In this document: positions 31,046 to 39,649 of the stretch, in pieces
Layout of the letters: each line of letters starts with the position of its first letter
Numbering within the stretch: position 1 is the first letter of the stretch
Source: Azorinus chamasolen
Lineage: Eukaryota; Mollusca; Bivalvia; Cardiida; Solecurtidae
NCBI GenBank assembly: GCA_963576725.1
Contig: OY755241.1
Coordinates: 72,053,041 to 72,117,040, forward strand
Length of the DNA: 64,000 nucleotides
Reading direction: 5' to 3'
Program-made: the position numbers and the translations under genes
The notes under the pieces: generated by a model
The model's database searches: none
Told to the model about the DNA's origin: nothing
Seen by the model: the letters and a program-made list of their open reading frames with translations, nothing else

Positions 31046-31336
31046 TGACAGCTGCCCACCCGTCCACCATACATCACCATGTGGTCATTAATATAGGTTT
31101 TGGTAGAGAAACAAATAATTTATTCTCGAAAATGTTTTAATTTACTCAAAGACTATTCTTTTGAGTAGTCACTGTTGTGACCACTCAAAAGAATAGTCTT
31201 TGAGTAGGGTTTGGTGTTGTGACTACTCTTTAGAATTGTCTGGAAGAGAATTCTAAAGATTGGTCATAATATAGGTTTTTGTGGAGAAATAAAGGATTTT
31301 GAAATGGTGATGTATGGTGGACGGGCGGGCAGCTGC
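31046..31336. mobile_element. TIR element with a nested long palindrome
   Basis: CAGCTGCCCACCCGTCCACC at 31049 is mirrored by 'ggtggacgggcgggcagctg' at 31317-31336, and the pairing continues into 'atacatcaccat'. Inside, 31142-31207 is a near-perfect palindrome ('ctcaaagactattcttttga' with its complement around GTGACCAC). 'gggtttggtgt' links it to the palindromes at 11740 and 14045. Confidence 0.8.
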
Positions 31337-31691
31337 CAATTCACCAACGCTGGTCTGATTTCGTGTTTGTCCAGCTAAATTCAAACTTTTTGAAAAAAAT
31401 AAAGGACAAGAACTCCAAAAGTTTGAAATCAAGTTATGGTTCTTATGTAGGGACCTTCTCCTTAATGAGATCTACCCTACTATGAAGATTCATGTTGATA
31501 CCTCTTATACTATGAGTAAATTAGCTACATTAAAGTTTTTGCACACACCCTAACAACGACGACAACTACAACTATGACCAAGTGATCACAATAGCTCGAC
31601 GTTTCTTCAAAACAGACAAGCAGATAAATGAATCCACCTTCTGTACTCTGTGCAACTGTCCTCTGCTTAAATTCTACATGTATTTCTTTCT
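31337..31691. other. Dispersed repeat, no gene
   Basis: 'aaggacaagaactccaaaag', 'gaagattcatgttgatacct' and 'aacgacgacaactacaac' are shared in style or sequence with 28091 and 36700. I see no exon. Confidence 0.5.
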
Positions 31692-31915
31692 TTAACCCTA
31701 TCCGCCATAAATATGCCTTTTTACGCCTCTATAACAGTCACTTTATGAAACCATTGTGATAAAAAGAGCATTTGCTCCTATAAGAGCAAATGCTCTATTT
31801 ATCAATGGTTTAAACTACAAACTTCTAAAATTTTCCTTTTCTCTAGTTAATGCTCCTTTTTGGTAGATTTATATAGTGGTTGGGTCTAAAAATAGCCTAT
31901 GAGGGAAAGGGTTAA
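31692..31915 (-). mobile_element. Family B MITE, full length
   Basis: TTAACCCTATCCGCCATAAA at the left, ATGAGGGAAAGGGTTAA at the right. Central GAGCATTTGCTCCTATAAGA hairpin within 'gaaaccattgtgat' / 'atcaatggttt' arms. Confidence 0.88.
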
Positions 31916-31924
31916 ACCAGTGTC

Positions 31925-32005
31925 AGAGTGACAAACAGTGTGGATCCTGAGGAAACCGAGTTACTCGGCATCTCATCTGGATCCAAACTGTTTGCAAAGA
32001 TTGTC
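31925..32005. mobile_element. Family D core
   Basis: 'aacagtgtggatcctgagga', CCGAGTTACTCGG centre, 'atctggatccaaactgtttg'. The centre is a perfect 13-base odd palindrome. Confidence 0.7.
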
Positions 32006-32162
32006 ATAAGGTCGCTGATAGCATGCTGCAGGTGAAATAAAAGTCCAAAAGTTTAGATTGTTCCTGAAGAGAACCTTATACTAATGTTCTTTTCTTGATC
32101 AAGCCTGTTTGCACATTTGCCTTCACCAACTTTTCCCAGCATTCTAAAGGTAAGACCTGGGT

Positions 32163-32270
32163 CCAAGGGTATGAAACATCTGAGTCTGAGATCATTCTCA
32201 AGTATCTGATTTGTCAGATGCTTGAGAATGATCTCAGACTCAAGCAAAACGTTTTATAACATTGGGGCCA
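32163..32270. repeat. Palindromic repeat H
   Basis: 'gagtctgagatcattctcaa' pairs with 'cttgagaatgatctcagact' around 'tctgatttgtcag'. It closely matches 13795-13885. Confidence 0.8.
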
Positions 32271-32438
32271 TTGATCTGATTGAGATTGATCTGATTCTCG
32301 GACTCAAAATTATTCTCGAACATGTAACTTGGTATCCAGCTTTCACCAGAATGGTGGAAACTTAGAATCAAGTAAACACATTTTTGAGAATATTTTTCAG
32401 TCAACAGTTAGGGAATGTCAAGACCTGAATTAACTTTG

Positions 32439-32656
32439 CACGCTTAGACAAATTTCCCCTGCAATTCACGCTTTGCACGCTTAGACAATGTCCCCTGCAA
32501 TTCACGCTTTGCACGCTTAGACAAATGTCCCTGCAATTCACGCTTTGCACGCTTAGACAAATGTCCCCTGCAATTCACGCTTTGCACGCTTAGACAAATG
32601 TCCCCTGCAATTCACGCTTTGCACGCTTAGACAATTGTCACCTGAATTCACGCTTA
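32439..32656 (+). repeat. 36-37 bp minisatellite, 6 copies
   Basis: GCACGCTTAGACAA recurs at 32439, 32475, 32511, 32547, 32584 and 32621, with spacer 'tcccctgcaattcacgcttt'. Length variation comes from the number of C. Confidence 0.95.
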
Positions 32657-32724
32657 TGCTATGAAACAATGTCAGTTCTAAATTTGAATATGGCGCATTG
32701 TTAACTTCAGACTCGATCAAGCTT

Positions 32725-32963
32725 TTAACCCTTTCCCTGTTCTAGGTTTATTACAAATTTCAATACTTACTGAATATTCATAGACAAAATAGTAATAATA
32801 AATATTAAAGGTGGAACATTGCTGCTTTTTTTTAAAAAAGTACAGAAACATATCTATCAAATTCCATAAGCAAACAGAGCAGACCCTGATCGGACGGCGT
32901 CTGATCTGGGTCTACTCTGTTTGCAGATGCGTGAAAACCCATTTATATGAAGGAAAGGGTTAA
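32725..32963 (-). mobile_element. Family A MITE, core deletion
   Basis: TTAACCCTTTCCCTGTTCTA at the left, AGGAAAGGGTTAA at the right. The arms 'gagcagaccctgatcggacg' and 'gcgtctgatctgggtctact' meet without the usual apex. Confidence 0.88.
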
Positions 32964-33089
32964 GAAAATATTGGCCGAGTGTCAAATAGTTTGGATCCTG
33001 ACGAGACACCATGTTGCTCCGTGTACCATCACAATCCAAGCTGCTTGCTAATACGAGTTAGTTTTTTCTGTTGAATTCTCTTCCAAACT

Positions 33090-33170
33090 ATAGTCCGTGT
33101 CAAACAGTTTGGATCCAGATTAGATGACGAGTTACCTAGAGTCTTATCTGGATCTAAACCGTTTGCAAAA
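33090..33170. mobile_element. Family D core
   Basis: 'aacagtttggatccagatta', 'acgagttacctagagt', 'ctggatctaaaccgtttgc'. The homologous core in the other duplicate is at 38550-38625. Confidence 0.65.
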
Positions 33171-33238
33171 GTTATGTCACTAGCGTGCAAAGTATTAAAC
33201 CTTATCCTGTGGAAAGTCTACAATTTGGAAATTACAGT

Positions 33239-33480
33239 TTTAATCCTTTACTCCATGAATATTGATGTTAGATATAATGACATCATGAATATTAATTTAG
33301 ATCCATTTTTAATATGACATGAACACAGAAATTTCGCTATGACAGAAACTGTAGTCACATCTATATTATTCATTAGCAAACAGAATGGATACTGATCAGA
33401 TGGCTCATACAGGAGTCTTCTGATCCGAGTCTACACTGTCTCCCAAAGCATAGGAAGGAGTAGATCTATGGAGTATCGGA
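33239..33480 (+). mobile_element. Family C MITE
   Basis: TTAATCCTTTACTCCATGAA at the left, core 'gatcagatggctcatacagg' / 'agtcttctgatccgagtct'. The right end is decayed ('tatggagtatcgg'). It is orthologous in position to 38704-38975. Confidence 0.75.
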
Positions 33481-33552
33481 ATATGATAAAAAAAAATACA
33501 GAAAACTTAATACAAAGCTTATGTATAAAATTTCTTGTATAAAATGAAACTT

Positions 33553-33665
33553 CCTAACCCTTTCCCTCATATAAACATGTTTTCACGCATTAGCAAACAG
33601 TAGACCCAGATCAGATGGCTCCTATAGGAGCCGTCTGATCAGGCTCGGCTCTGTTTGCTAAAGAT
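33553..33665 (+). mobile_element. Family A MITE, truncated on the right
   Basis: AACCCTTTCCCTCATATAAA left end and a complete core (GATGGCTCCTATAGGAGCC), then a break at 'gtttgctaaagatattt', directly before the exon-like module. Confidence 0.75.
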
Positions 33666-33699
33666 ATTTCCACAGGAGAAGGTTCGTGATACAAACTAC

Positions 33700-33741
33700 T
33701 TGAGGATCACTGGAAACACTGCAAGTACTGGAACTGTCAAC
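33700..33741 (-). other. Exon-like 42-base module, copy 3
   Basis: On the minus strand a pyrimidine-rich tract (TTTTTTTCCTATTTTTCAG) precedes the module and CTCAA|GTAGTTTG follows. In the frame beginning one base in, it reads LTVPVLAVFPVIL and then a split codon. Copies at 35102 (42 bases, same frame) and 39606 (44 bases, frame broken) have the same splice-site layout. Start and end phases fit exon C at 48991 and the candidate at 28532. It may instead be a dispersed repeat with chance splice-like edges. Confidence 0.3.
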
Positions 33742-33812
33742 CTGAAAAATAGGAAAAAAAGAATAAATGACAAAGCAGACAAGTAACAGAAGCAATCCCA
33801 TTCATAAACATA

Positions 33813-34021
33813 CAGCCCCCCCCCCCCTCCCCTACCCCCCCCCCCCCCCCCCCCAACAGGCATACTACCCGAACAAGTGAGTGAAGCTTCATAACATTGG
33901 CATGAATATTGAAGTAGTAATGGCCAACATTAAAGAACGACAACGACAACAATGTGGATGGTAGAGTTATGACAATAGCCCCCCCCCCCCTCTCCCCCCC
34001 CCCCTCTCCCCCCCCTCCCCC
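33813..34021 (+). repeat. Poly-C tracts flanking a non-repetitive spacer
   Basis: 33813-33854 is almost pure C with two T-containing breaks. 33979-34021 is C-rich with TCTCC breaks. The roughly 120-base spacer is unassigned. On the minus strand these are G-runs just upstream of the exon-like module. Confidence 0.9.
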
Positions 34022-34126
34022 CGGAAAAACAGACAAACTATCTAAATGGACTGTCTAAAATGTAGAATGGTTACCAAGTCAGCATCGAAATATTCTAGGA
34101 TGTTTTCAAGAATATTAAGGTACTTC

Positions 34127-34374
34127 TTAACCCTTTCCCTCATATAAACGTGTTTTCACACATTAGCAAACAGAGTTGACCCAGATCAAATGGCTCCTAT
34201 AGGAGCCGTCTAATCAGGGTCTGCTCTGTTTGCTAATGGAATTTGATAGATCTGTTCCTTTACTTTCTAAAATGGCTACAATGTACCACCTTCCATACAT
34301 CATTATAACCATTTTGTTATGAATATTCAGTAGGTGTTGAACTTTGGAATAAACACGGACCAGGGAAAGGTTAA
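34127..34374 (+). mobile_element. Family A MITE, full length
   Basis: TTAACCCTTTCCCTCATATA at the left, CAGGGAAAGGTTAA at the right. The core has apex GGCTCCTATAGGAGCC within 'gagttgacccagatcaaat' arms. Its right TTAA begins a truncated family C end (34371-34424). Confidence 0.92.
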
Positions 34375-34424
34375 CCCTTTACTTCATGAATATTCAATCT
34401 ATTCTGAATATCAAGTTCTTGTAT

Positions 34425-34665
34425 GAACCCTTTACCCCGTAAATACACTTTTCTGTGTCTTTGCAAACAGAGAAGGCCCAGATCAGACAACTCCTATAGG
34501 AGCCCTCTGATCAGGGTCTGCTCTGTTTGCTAAATATATATATGATTTTACAGTTTCTGCCATGGCCAAAATGTCTTATGTTAGTGTGCAATTATAAAAA
34601 ATATTCTAATCAATATTCATGATGTCATTATTTCTTACATGAATATTCATGGAGTAAAGGGTTAA
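34425..34665 (-). mobile_element. Family C MITE
   Basis: AACCCTTTACCCCGTAAATA at the left, GGAGTAAAGGGTTAA at the right. Core GACAACTCCTATAGGAGCC. The flank 'catgatgtcattatttctta' is typical of family C. Confidence 0.88.
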
Positions 34666-34874
34666 AACCATGTATAAGAATTTTAATTGCTATAGCAACT
34701 GAGAATCGGATTCTGTAACATATATGCAAACACTGCAGACCCAGATGTGACAGCAAATATTGCAACTCCCAGATCTGGGTCTACCCAGTTTGCAAAGGCA
34801 TAAAAAAGCCAGATTAAAGAGTAACGGGTTAAAAACATCCAACAAGAAGTTGTCATTTCGAAAAAAAATGCAGG
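34666..34874 (+). mobile_element. Family C-like element with decayed core
   Basis: 'atatgcaaacactgcagacc' and 'ccagatctgggtctacccag' are the arms. It ends AGAGTAACGGGTTAA. It matches 39400-39535 in the duplicate block. The 70-codon minus ORF is an artefact. Confidence 0.6.
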
Positions 34875-35082
34875 TACAGTAAAACCTCTCTATAACGGCC
34901 ACTAAATCACATCAAATATTTTGTGTTATAGGCAGGTGGCTGCTTAAAGCAAGGTGAAAGTAAAACAGAACGCTCCTATAGGAGCGTTCTGTTTTACTTT
35001 CATCTTGCTTTAAGCAACCACCTGCCCTAAATGCCAACTAATTAACATAATTTAATGTCCGTAATAGAGAGGTTTTACTGTA
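34875..35082 (+). mobile_element. Family E MITE with long near-perfect hairpin
   Basis: TA CAGTAAAACCTCTCTATAA at the left, GAGGTTTTACTG TA at the right. The arms around CGCTCCTATAGGAGCG pair from 'ggcaggtggctgcttaaagc' to its complement with about one mismatch. This element is absent from the duplicate block, so it inserted after the duplication. Confidence 0.92.
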
Positions 35083-35101
35083 ATTTAAAAATACAAACTA
35101 C

Positions 35102-35143
35102 TTGAGGATTACTGGAAACACTGCAAGTACTGGAACTGTGAAC
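35102..35143 (-). other. Exon-like 42-base module, copy 2
   Basis: Same layout as 33700-33741: pyrimidine tract and CAG acceptor, 42 bases, then GTAGTT. The open frame reads FTVPVLAVFPVIL followed by a split codon, one amino acid different from copy 3. A C-rich stretch (35217-35255) lies upstream on the minus strand, less pure than in copy 3. Confidence 0.3.
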
Positions 35144-35379
35144 CTGAAAAATAGGAAAAAAGAATAAATGACAAAGCAGACAAGTAACAGAAGCAATCCC
35201 ATTCATACACATACAGCCCCATCCCTACCCCACCCCTCCCCTACCCCAACAACCCCAAAGGCATACTACCTGAACAAGTGTGTGAAGCTTCATAACATTT
35301 GCATGAATATTCAAGAAGTAAAACTAGTGTGCGCTCAAACTCTGATGTGAAGCAAGATTTACTTGTAATTCATTCAAAA

Positions 35380-35470
35380 CTACTGAACGAGTGTCATATA
35401 GCATGGGTACCGAGTTACTTGGCATCTCACATGGATCCAAGCTGTTTGCAGTTGACGGTTAACCCTTCGC
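35380..35470. mobile_element. Decayed family D core
   Basis: 'gagtgtcatatagcatgggt', 'accgagttacttgg' and 'catggatccaagctgtttgc' form a shortened palindrome. Confidence 0.55.
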
Positions 35471-35809
35471 TTGCTTTTCACGTCAATATACCTACCTGTA
35501 AATAGTGAAGACCCAGATGAGACAGCTCCTGTAGGAGCTATCTCATCAGGGTCTGCACTATTTACAAGTTGATTGTGCAACCAGTGCACTCCACAGCAGT
35601 GATTGCACAGCGCAATACTTGTACACAGTGACGATATTTGTAATTATACAACAGGGCATGGGTAAAGAAGGAGAGATGTATTTTAAAATTCAGGCAGCGA
35701 AGGGTTAAGTTGAGATCAGCAGGATTACGATTAACTCGTTAAATCTGGATCCAAACTGTTTGCACTAGTTATAACAATTCACTGCCAGTGTACCAATACT
35801 TAACCCCTT
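35471..35809 (+). mobile_element. Hairpin element with strong core, ends CTTCGCTTGCT / AGCGAAGGGTTAA
   Basis: 'taacccttcgcttgctttt' at the left and 'ggcagcgaagggttaag' at 35693-35709 look like a family D-type end pair. The core 35507-35573 pairs GTAAATAGTGAAGACCCAGA with its complement around AGCTCCTGTAGGAGCT. 35735-35765 is a D right-arm fragment. Confidence 0.7.
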
Positions 35810-36154
35810 CCCCCATACATGTAAACTCTCTTTTATGCCTTTGCAAACAGCAGATCCAGTTCAGACCGCCCCTGTACACTTGACTCTACAGTTTCTATAA
35901 GTACCAAAAAGTAATGTAGCAGGGTAGAGATTGTGGCGAAATTAGTTAGAAATTAGAGAGGCTTTACTATGTGGCTTGGTAGCTCAGTTGGTTGAGTGTT
36001 GGCATGGTAAGCCAGAGGCCCTGTGTTCAAATCCCAGTCGAGTCGCATCTTCTTCACCATGTTACAATGTGAACATGCCATTACAAAAAATCAGCTGATA
36101 AATATTCATGATGTCATTATTTCTTACATGAATATACAACAGAGAAAGGGTTAA
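35810..36154 (-). mobile_element. Family C MITE interrupted by a tRNA-like insert
   Basis: TTAACCCCTTCCCCCATACA at the left, AGAGAAAGGGTTAA at the right. The core is decayed. The right flank 'catgatgtcattatttctta' is intact. About 35925-36060 does not belong to the family and holds the tRNA-like sequence. Confidence 0.75.
35973..36046 (+). tRNA. tRNA-Thr(GGT)-like cloverleaf, probably a pseudogene or SINE head
   Basis: A full cloverleaf can be drawn. The acceptor GGCTTGG pairs with TCGAGTC, including three G-U pairs. The D stem is GCTC/GAGT. The anticodon stem TTGGC/GCCAG encloses ATGGTAA, with U33 and anticodon GGT. The variable loop is AGGCC. The T arm CTGTG-TTCAAAT-CCCAG has one mismatch. 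Box A is TAGCTCAGTTGG. No T-run follows directly, and eukaryotes rarely use a GGT anticodon. The surrounding insert sits inside a MITE. Function is doubtful. Confidence 0.5.
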
Positions 36155-36372
36155 TAGAGTGCCTACCATAGCAGACTAGATTTGTGTTACACAGTATGTC
36201 GGTGTATACTGTAATTTACAAAACTATTTTGCCAGACAAACTTAAGAAAATGGTGTAGATCCAGATCACACTGCTCCTCAAGAAAAGTTTGATCAATGTC
36301 TACCCTATTTGTTTAATTCCATAAGGTTCATGAACATTTAACAAAAAACGTTGCAGATTTGAGTTTTTCATC
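36155..36372. other. No gene; C-type half core in the duplicated block
   Basis: 36244-36320 ('gtgtagatccagatcacact', 'ctaccctatttg') corresponds to 40155-40225. Confidence 0.5.
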
Positions 36373-36545
36373 TTAACCCATTCCCACTTATTGGCACCTT
36401 TTGACGCCTCTGTAAAAGTCACTTTATAACAATGGTTTAAAAACTACACAATTCTAAAGTTTTCCTTTTTCTTGTAAATGCTCCTTTTTAGTAGACTTAT
36501 TCAATGAGGAAGGGTCTAAAAACAGCCTATGCGGGAGTGGCTTAA
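36373..36545 (-). mobile_element. Family B MITE, core deleted
   Basis: TTAACCCATTCCCACTTATT at the left and TATGCGGGAGTGGCTTAA at the right. The hairpin is lost ('aaagtcactttataacaatgg'). Confidence 0.75.
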
Positions 36546-36596
36546 GTGATGGCCAAATAGGGTAAGTACTTGACTTCCTCCGGCTGCCATCTCCAG

Positions 36597-37106
36597 TAAC
36601 CTATTCCCTCATAGGATATGTTTTACCATACCTGTTTAAACAAGAGAATCGGTAGAACCGATGGATGCTCCCCAACTGCAGACAAATTTTAAGAATAAAA
36701 ATAACAAAGGGCAATAACTCCAAAATTATGCAATAGAGAGTGATGGTTCTTGTGCACTGCACATCTCCTCATTGAGATCAATCTACCTATGAAGTTTCAT
36801 GTTAATATCTATCACAGTTTTTGTGATATGCTCCAGACAAAGTTCGGACAGACAAACGGACGGACGGATGGACGGACGGACAAAGCTGCGACTATATGCT
36901 CCCCCAACACCGTTGTTGAAGAGCATAATAAATCTACTGGAAAGAAGTATTCTTTAGTAAAAAGGAAATTTCAGAATTGCTTAGTTTTAAAACCATTGTG
37001 ATAAATAGAGCAATGTTTGCTCCTATGGAGCAAATGCTCTGTTTATCACAATGGTTTCAATAAATTACTTTTACAGAGGTGTCAGAAGCTGTTATTAGGG
37101 AATAGG
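36597..37106 (+). mobile_element. Family B MITE split by a hairpin-tailed element
   Basis: The left part, 36597-36640, reads AACCTATTCCCTCATAGGAT. The right part resumes near 36931 ('taaatctactggaaagaagt') and holds the hairpin 'gctcctatggagcaaatgct'. It ends with decayed 'ttagggaatagg'. The insert is 36640-36930. Confidence 0.8.
36640..36932 (+). mobile_element. Microsatellite/hairpin element, short form 2
   Basis: 'aaagggcaataactccaaaa', 'tgaagtttcatgttaatatc', an ACGG run (36845-36885), then 'gctcccccaacaccgttgtt' with 'gagcataata'. Same family as the 3' part of 41390-42625. Confidence 0.8.
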
Positions 37107-37504
37107 TATGATATTTGGTACTTGACTATGGTCTGTATGTATAACATGAAATAAAAAACATTGAAAACACCCATGTCACCCAATTACGCTTAGCTTCTCT
37201 TCAGCCTGAAATATACCAAAGAATCCTGAAAAACAATTCTGAGTTAAACATACATGTAATTTGAGACCATTCAGTTATATCTTGGAAAATGGAGAACTTT
37301 GGCAAACTGTTTACACAAAGACCAGTCACAACATGAGTATGCAGCATCTGATCAGGATCTACACTGTTACACAACATGCTACACCTCTAGCCTGTTTACA
37401 ATTGTTCAAGGACTCTTTTCCATGTGACTAAGAGTCTGGGAATTAATACATTTTAAGTATATTATTTAAATTAACGCTTTGCACGTCTAGATAATGTGCT
37501 TGCC

Positions 37505-37900
37505 ATAGGCTAGTTTTAGACCCTGCCTCCTTGATGAATCTACTGAAAAGGGACTTTTACAGTAAAACCCCTCAAAACCAGATGTTCAAATCAGTAATAA
37601 CGTTGGTCTGTAAGACAGATAGCAGGTAAATGCAGGGTGAGTCATACAGGGAGCTCCAAAAGGGCTTTCTGCACGACTTTCACGCTGTTTTAAGCAGCCA
37701 TCTGCTTAAAAAGATCTAAATTCTTCTTTATTAAAATTTTGGTATAGGAGGGTTGTACTGAACCAGAAAAAATGGAAGTTTTAGAATTGTGTAGTTTTGA
37801 AACCAATGTAAGAAACAGAGCATTTGTTCCTATGGAGAAAATGCTCTATTTATCAAAATGGTAGAGGCGTCAAAAGGCATCAATATGAGGGAATGGGTTG
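37505..37900 (+). mobile_element. Family B MITE with family E nested inside
   Basis: 'cttgccataggctagttttagac' begins the left side at about 37509. Family E occupies 37558-37762. The right side 'gaaaccaatgtaagaaacag' to GAGGGAATGGGTTG completes family B. Confidence 0.75.
37558..37762 (+). mobile_element. Family E MITE nested in family B
   Basis: TA CAGTAAAACCCCTCAAAAC at the left, GGGTTGTACTG AA at the right; one flanking TA has mutated. Arms 'gcaggtaaatgcagggtgag' and 'cacgctgttttaagcag' with imperfect pairing. Confidence 0.8.
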
Positions 37901-37957
37901 ACCCTTATCCAGCTATGAGAAGATTGTCTGCTCAAAGAATTGTCTGCAATTTTGACT

Positions 37958-38169
37958 ATAGTAAAACCCCTCTTAACTGGAATTCTAATAGAGAATGATT
38001 TAGATACTTTTAAGCAGGTGACTGCTTAATGCAGGTTGATCAGGTTGAAAGTCATGTAGAAAGCTACGGTGACCTCCTGCGTGACCTTTACCCAGCATTA
38101 AGCTCCCACCTGTCTCGAAGACTGATATTTATATTAAATTTCTCAACCAGTTCAGGTTGTTTTACTGTA
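37958..38169 (+). mobile_element. Family E MITE
   Basis: TATAGTAAAACCCCTCTTAA at the left (first C changed to T), TTGTTTTACTG TA at the right. Arms 'aagcaggtgactgcttaatg' and 'cattaagctcccacctg', with CAGGTTGA duplicated on one arm. Confidence 0.8.
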
Positions 38170-38199
38170 CTTTAGACTTGATAAAACTTTTGAGAAAAT

Positions 38200-38515
38200 A
38201 TTTGATCATGTGTCAGACAGATTGGATCCTGATGAGACACCAAGTTGTTCTCTATTTTATACAGATTTAAACTGTTTGCAAATGGGAGTAGCGTTGTGGA
38301 TGTTTTAACACATTTGTAAACAGAGTAGACCCAGATCAGATGGCTCCTGTAGGAGCCATCTGATCAGGGTTTGCTCTGTTTGCTAATGGAATTTGTTTCT
38401 TTAGTTTCTAAAATGGCTTCAATGTTCCACCTTCCATATTTCATTATAAATCTTTTGTCAAAGAATATTCAGTAGGCATGAAAATTTGGAAAAACAAACA
38501 GAACGGAGAAAGGGA
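38200..38515. mobile_element. Family D core followed by a left-truncated family A MITE
   Basis: 38215-38285 is a decayed D core ('gatcctgatgagacacc'). From about 38300, 'cagagtagacccagatcaga' with apex GGCTCCTGTAGGAGCC and right flank 'aagaatattcagtaggc' is family A, ending GAGAAAGGGATAA. Confidence 0.7.
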
Positions 38516-38703
38516 TAATTCTTCTATTGAATTTTCTTCCAAAATAAAGTCAGTGTCAAACGGTTTGTATCCTAATCAGATTATGAGTTACTGGAGTCTC
38601 ATCTGGATCTAAACTGTTGGCAAAGGTTACCATAAATATGTCACTAGCGTGCAAAGCGTTCAACCTTATCCTGTGGAAAATCTCCAATTTGGAAATGACA
38701 GTT

Positions 38704-38975
38704 TTAACCTTTTACTCCATGAATAATCATGCAAGAAATAATGATGTCATGAATAATCATGCAAGAAATAATGATGTCATGAATTTTGATTAGATACAGT
38801 TTTATAATGGCATATGGACAGTGGAAAATATGGCCTTGACAGAAATGATAGTGATATCTATGTTTCGTAAGCAAACAGAGCAGACCCTGAACAGACGGCA
38901 CCTATACAGGAGCTGTTCAATCTTGGTCTACACTGTCAAGGCAGAGAAATTGTATTTATGGAGTAAAAAGGTTAA
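38704..38975 (+). mobile_element. Family C MITE with internal 31-bp duplication
   Basis: TTAACCTTTTACTCCATGAA at the left, AGTAAAAAGGTTAA at the right. 'catgaataatcatgcaagaa' occurs twice in direct order (38718 and 38749). Core 'gaacagacggcacctataca'. Confidence 0.82.
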
Positions 38976-39097
38976 ATTTAAAAGAAAGTATTATAGATAA
39001 TTTAGCCCAAACTTATTTATGAAAATGTTTTCCATTTAAGTTATTATCCCTAGTAGAATGAAACTTGTTTGTAACCCTTTACTTCGTGAATATTCAT

Positions 39098-39331
39098 TTA
39101 ACCCTTTCCCTGTTCTATGTTTATTTCATTTTGCAGTACCTATTGCATATTCATGGCCAAAATAGTTATAATGAAATATGTTAGGTGGAACATTGTAGCC
39201 ATTTTAGAGAGTAAAGACACCGATATTTCAAATGCTTTTAGCAAACAGAGTAGACCCTGATTAGACGACTGATCTGGGTCTACTCTGTTTGCAAATGCGT
39301 GAAAACACGTTTATATGAGGGAAAGGGTTAA
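39098..39331 (-). mobile_element. Family A MITE, core deletion
   Basis: TTAACCCTTTCCCTGTTCTA at the left, ATGAGGGAAAGGGTTAA at the right. The arms 'gagtagaccctgattagacg' and 'gatctgggtctactctg' lack the GGCTCC apex. Confidence 0.9.
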
Positions 39332-39605
39332 AACTCCATCTATTTGGAATATTAATAAATTATTGTATTAAAACTATACAAAAAGATATGTATTACTATA
39401 GCAACAAAGAATCAGCTGTGTAACATATATGCAAACATTGCAGACCCAGATCAGATAGCTAATACTGGAACTGTCAGATCTTGGTCTATTCTGTTTGAAA
39501 AGATGTGAAAAAAAGTCCATAAAGTAAAGGGTTACAAACATGTGTTAATCCAAATTATCTGCATTTGTTTTATTTCCACAGGAAAAGGTTCATAATACAA
39601 CTTAC

Positions 39606-39649
39606 TTGAGGATTACGGGAAACACTGCACTGGTACTGCAACTGTCAAC
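39606..39649 (-). other. Exon-like 44-base module, copy 1, frame broken
   Basis: Minus strand: TTTTCCTCTATATTGCAG acceptor, then 44 bases, then CTCAA|GTAAGT, the best donor of the three copies. It differs from copies 2 and 3 by two extra bases, which puts a TAA in the frame the others keep open. It is closest to exon C, so if the modules are exons this one would be skipped or non-functional. Poly-C runs (39716-39724, 39763-39777) lie upstream on the minus strand. Confidence 0.3.

Larger units (their letters stand above)
33061..37400 (+). repeat. Segmental duplication, copy 1
   Basis: Colinear with 38519-40640. Matching anchors are 33061-33240 with 38519-38703 ('cactagcgtgcaaag', 'cttatcctgtggaaa'), 34690-34740 with 39400-39445 ('gtaacatatatgcaaac'), 35102-35220 with 39606-39720, 36236-36330 with 40145-40235, and 37120-37370 with 40320-40560. 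This copy is longer because of extra insertions and an additional exon-like module at 33700. Confidence 0.75.
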
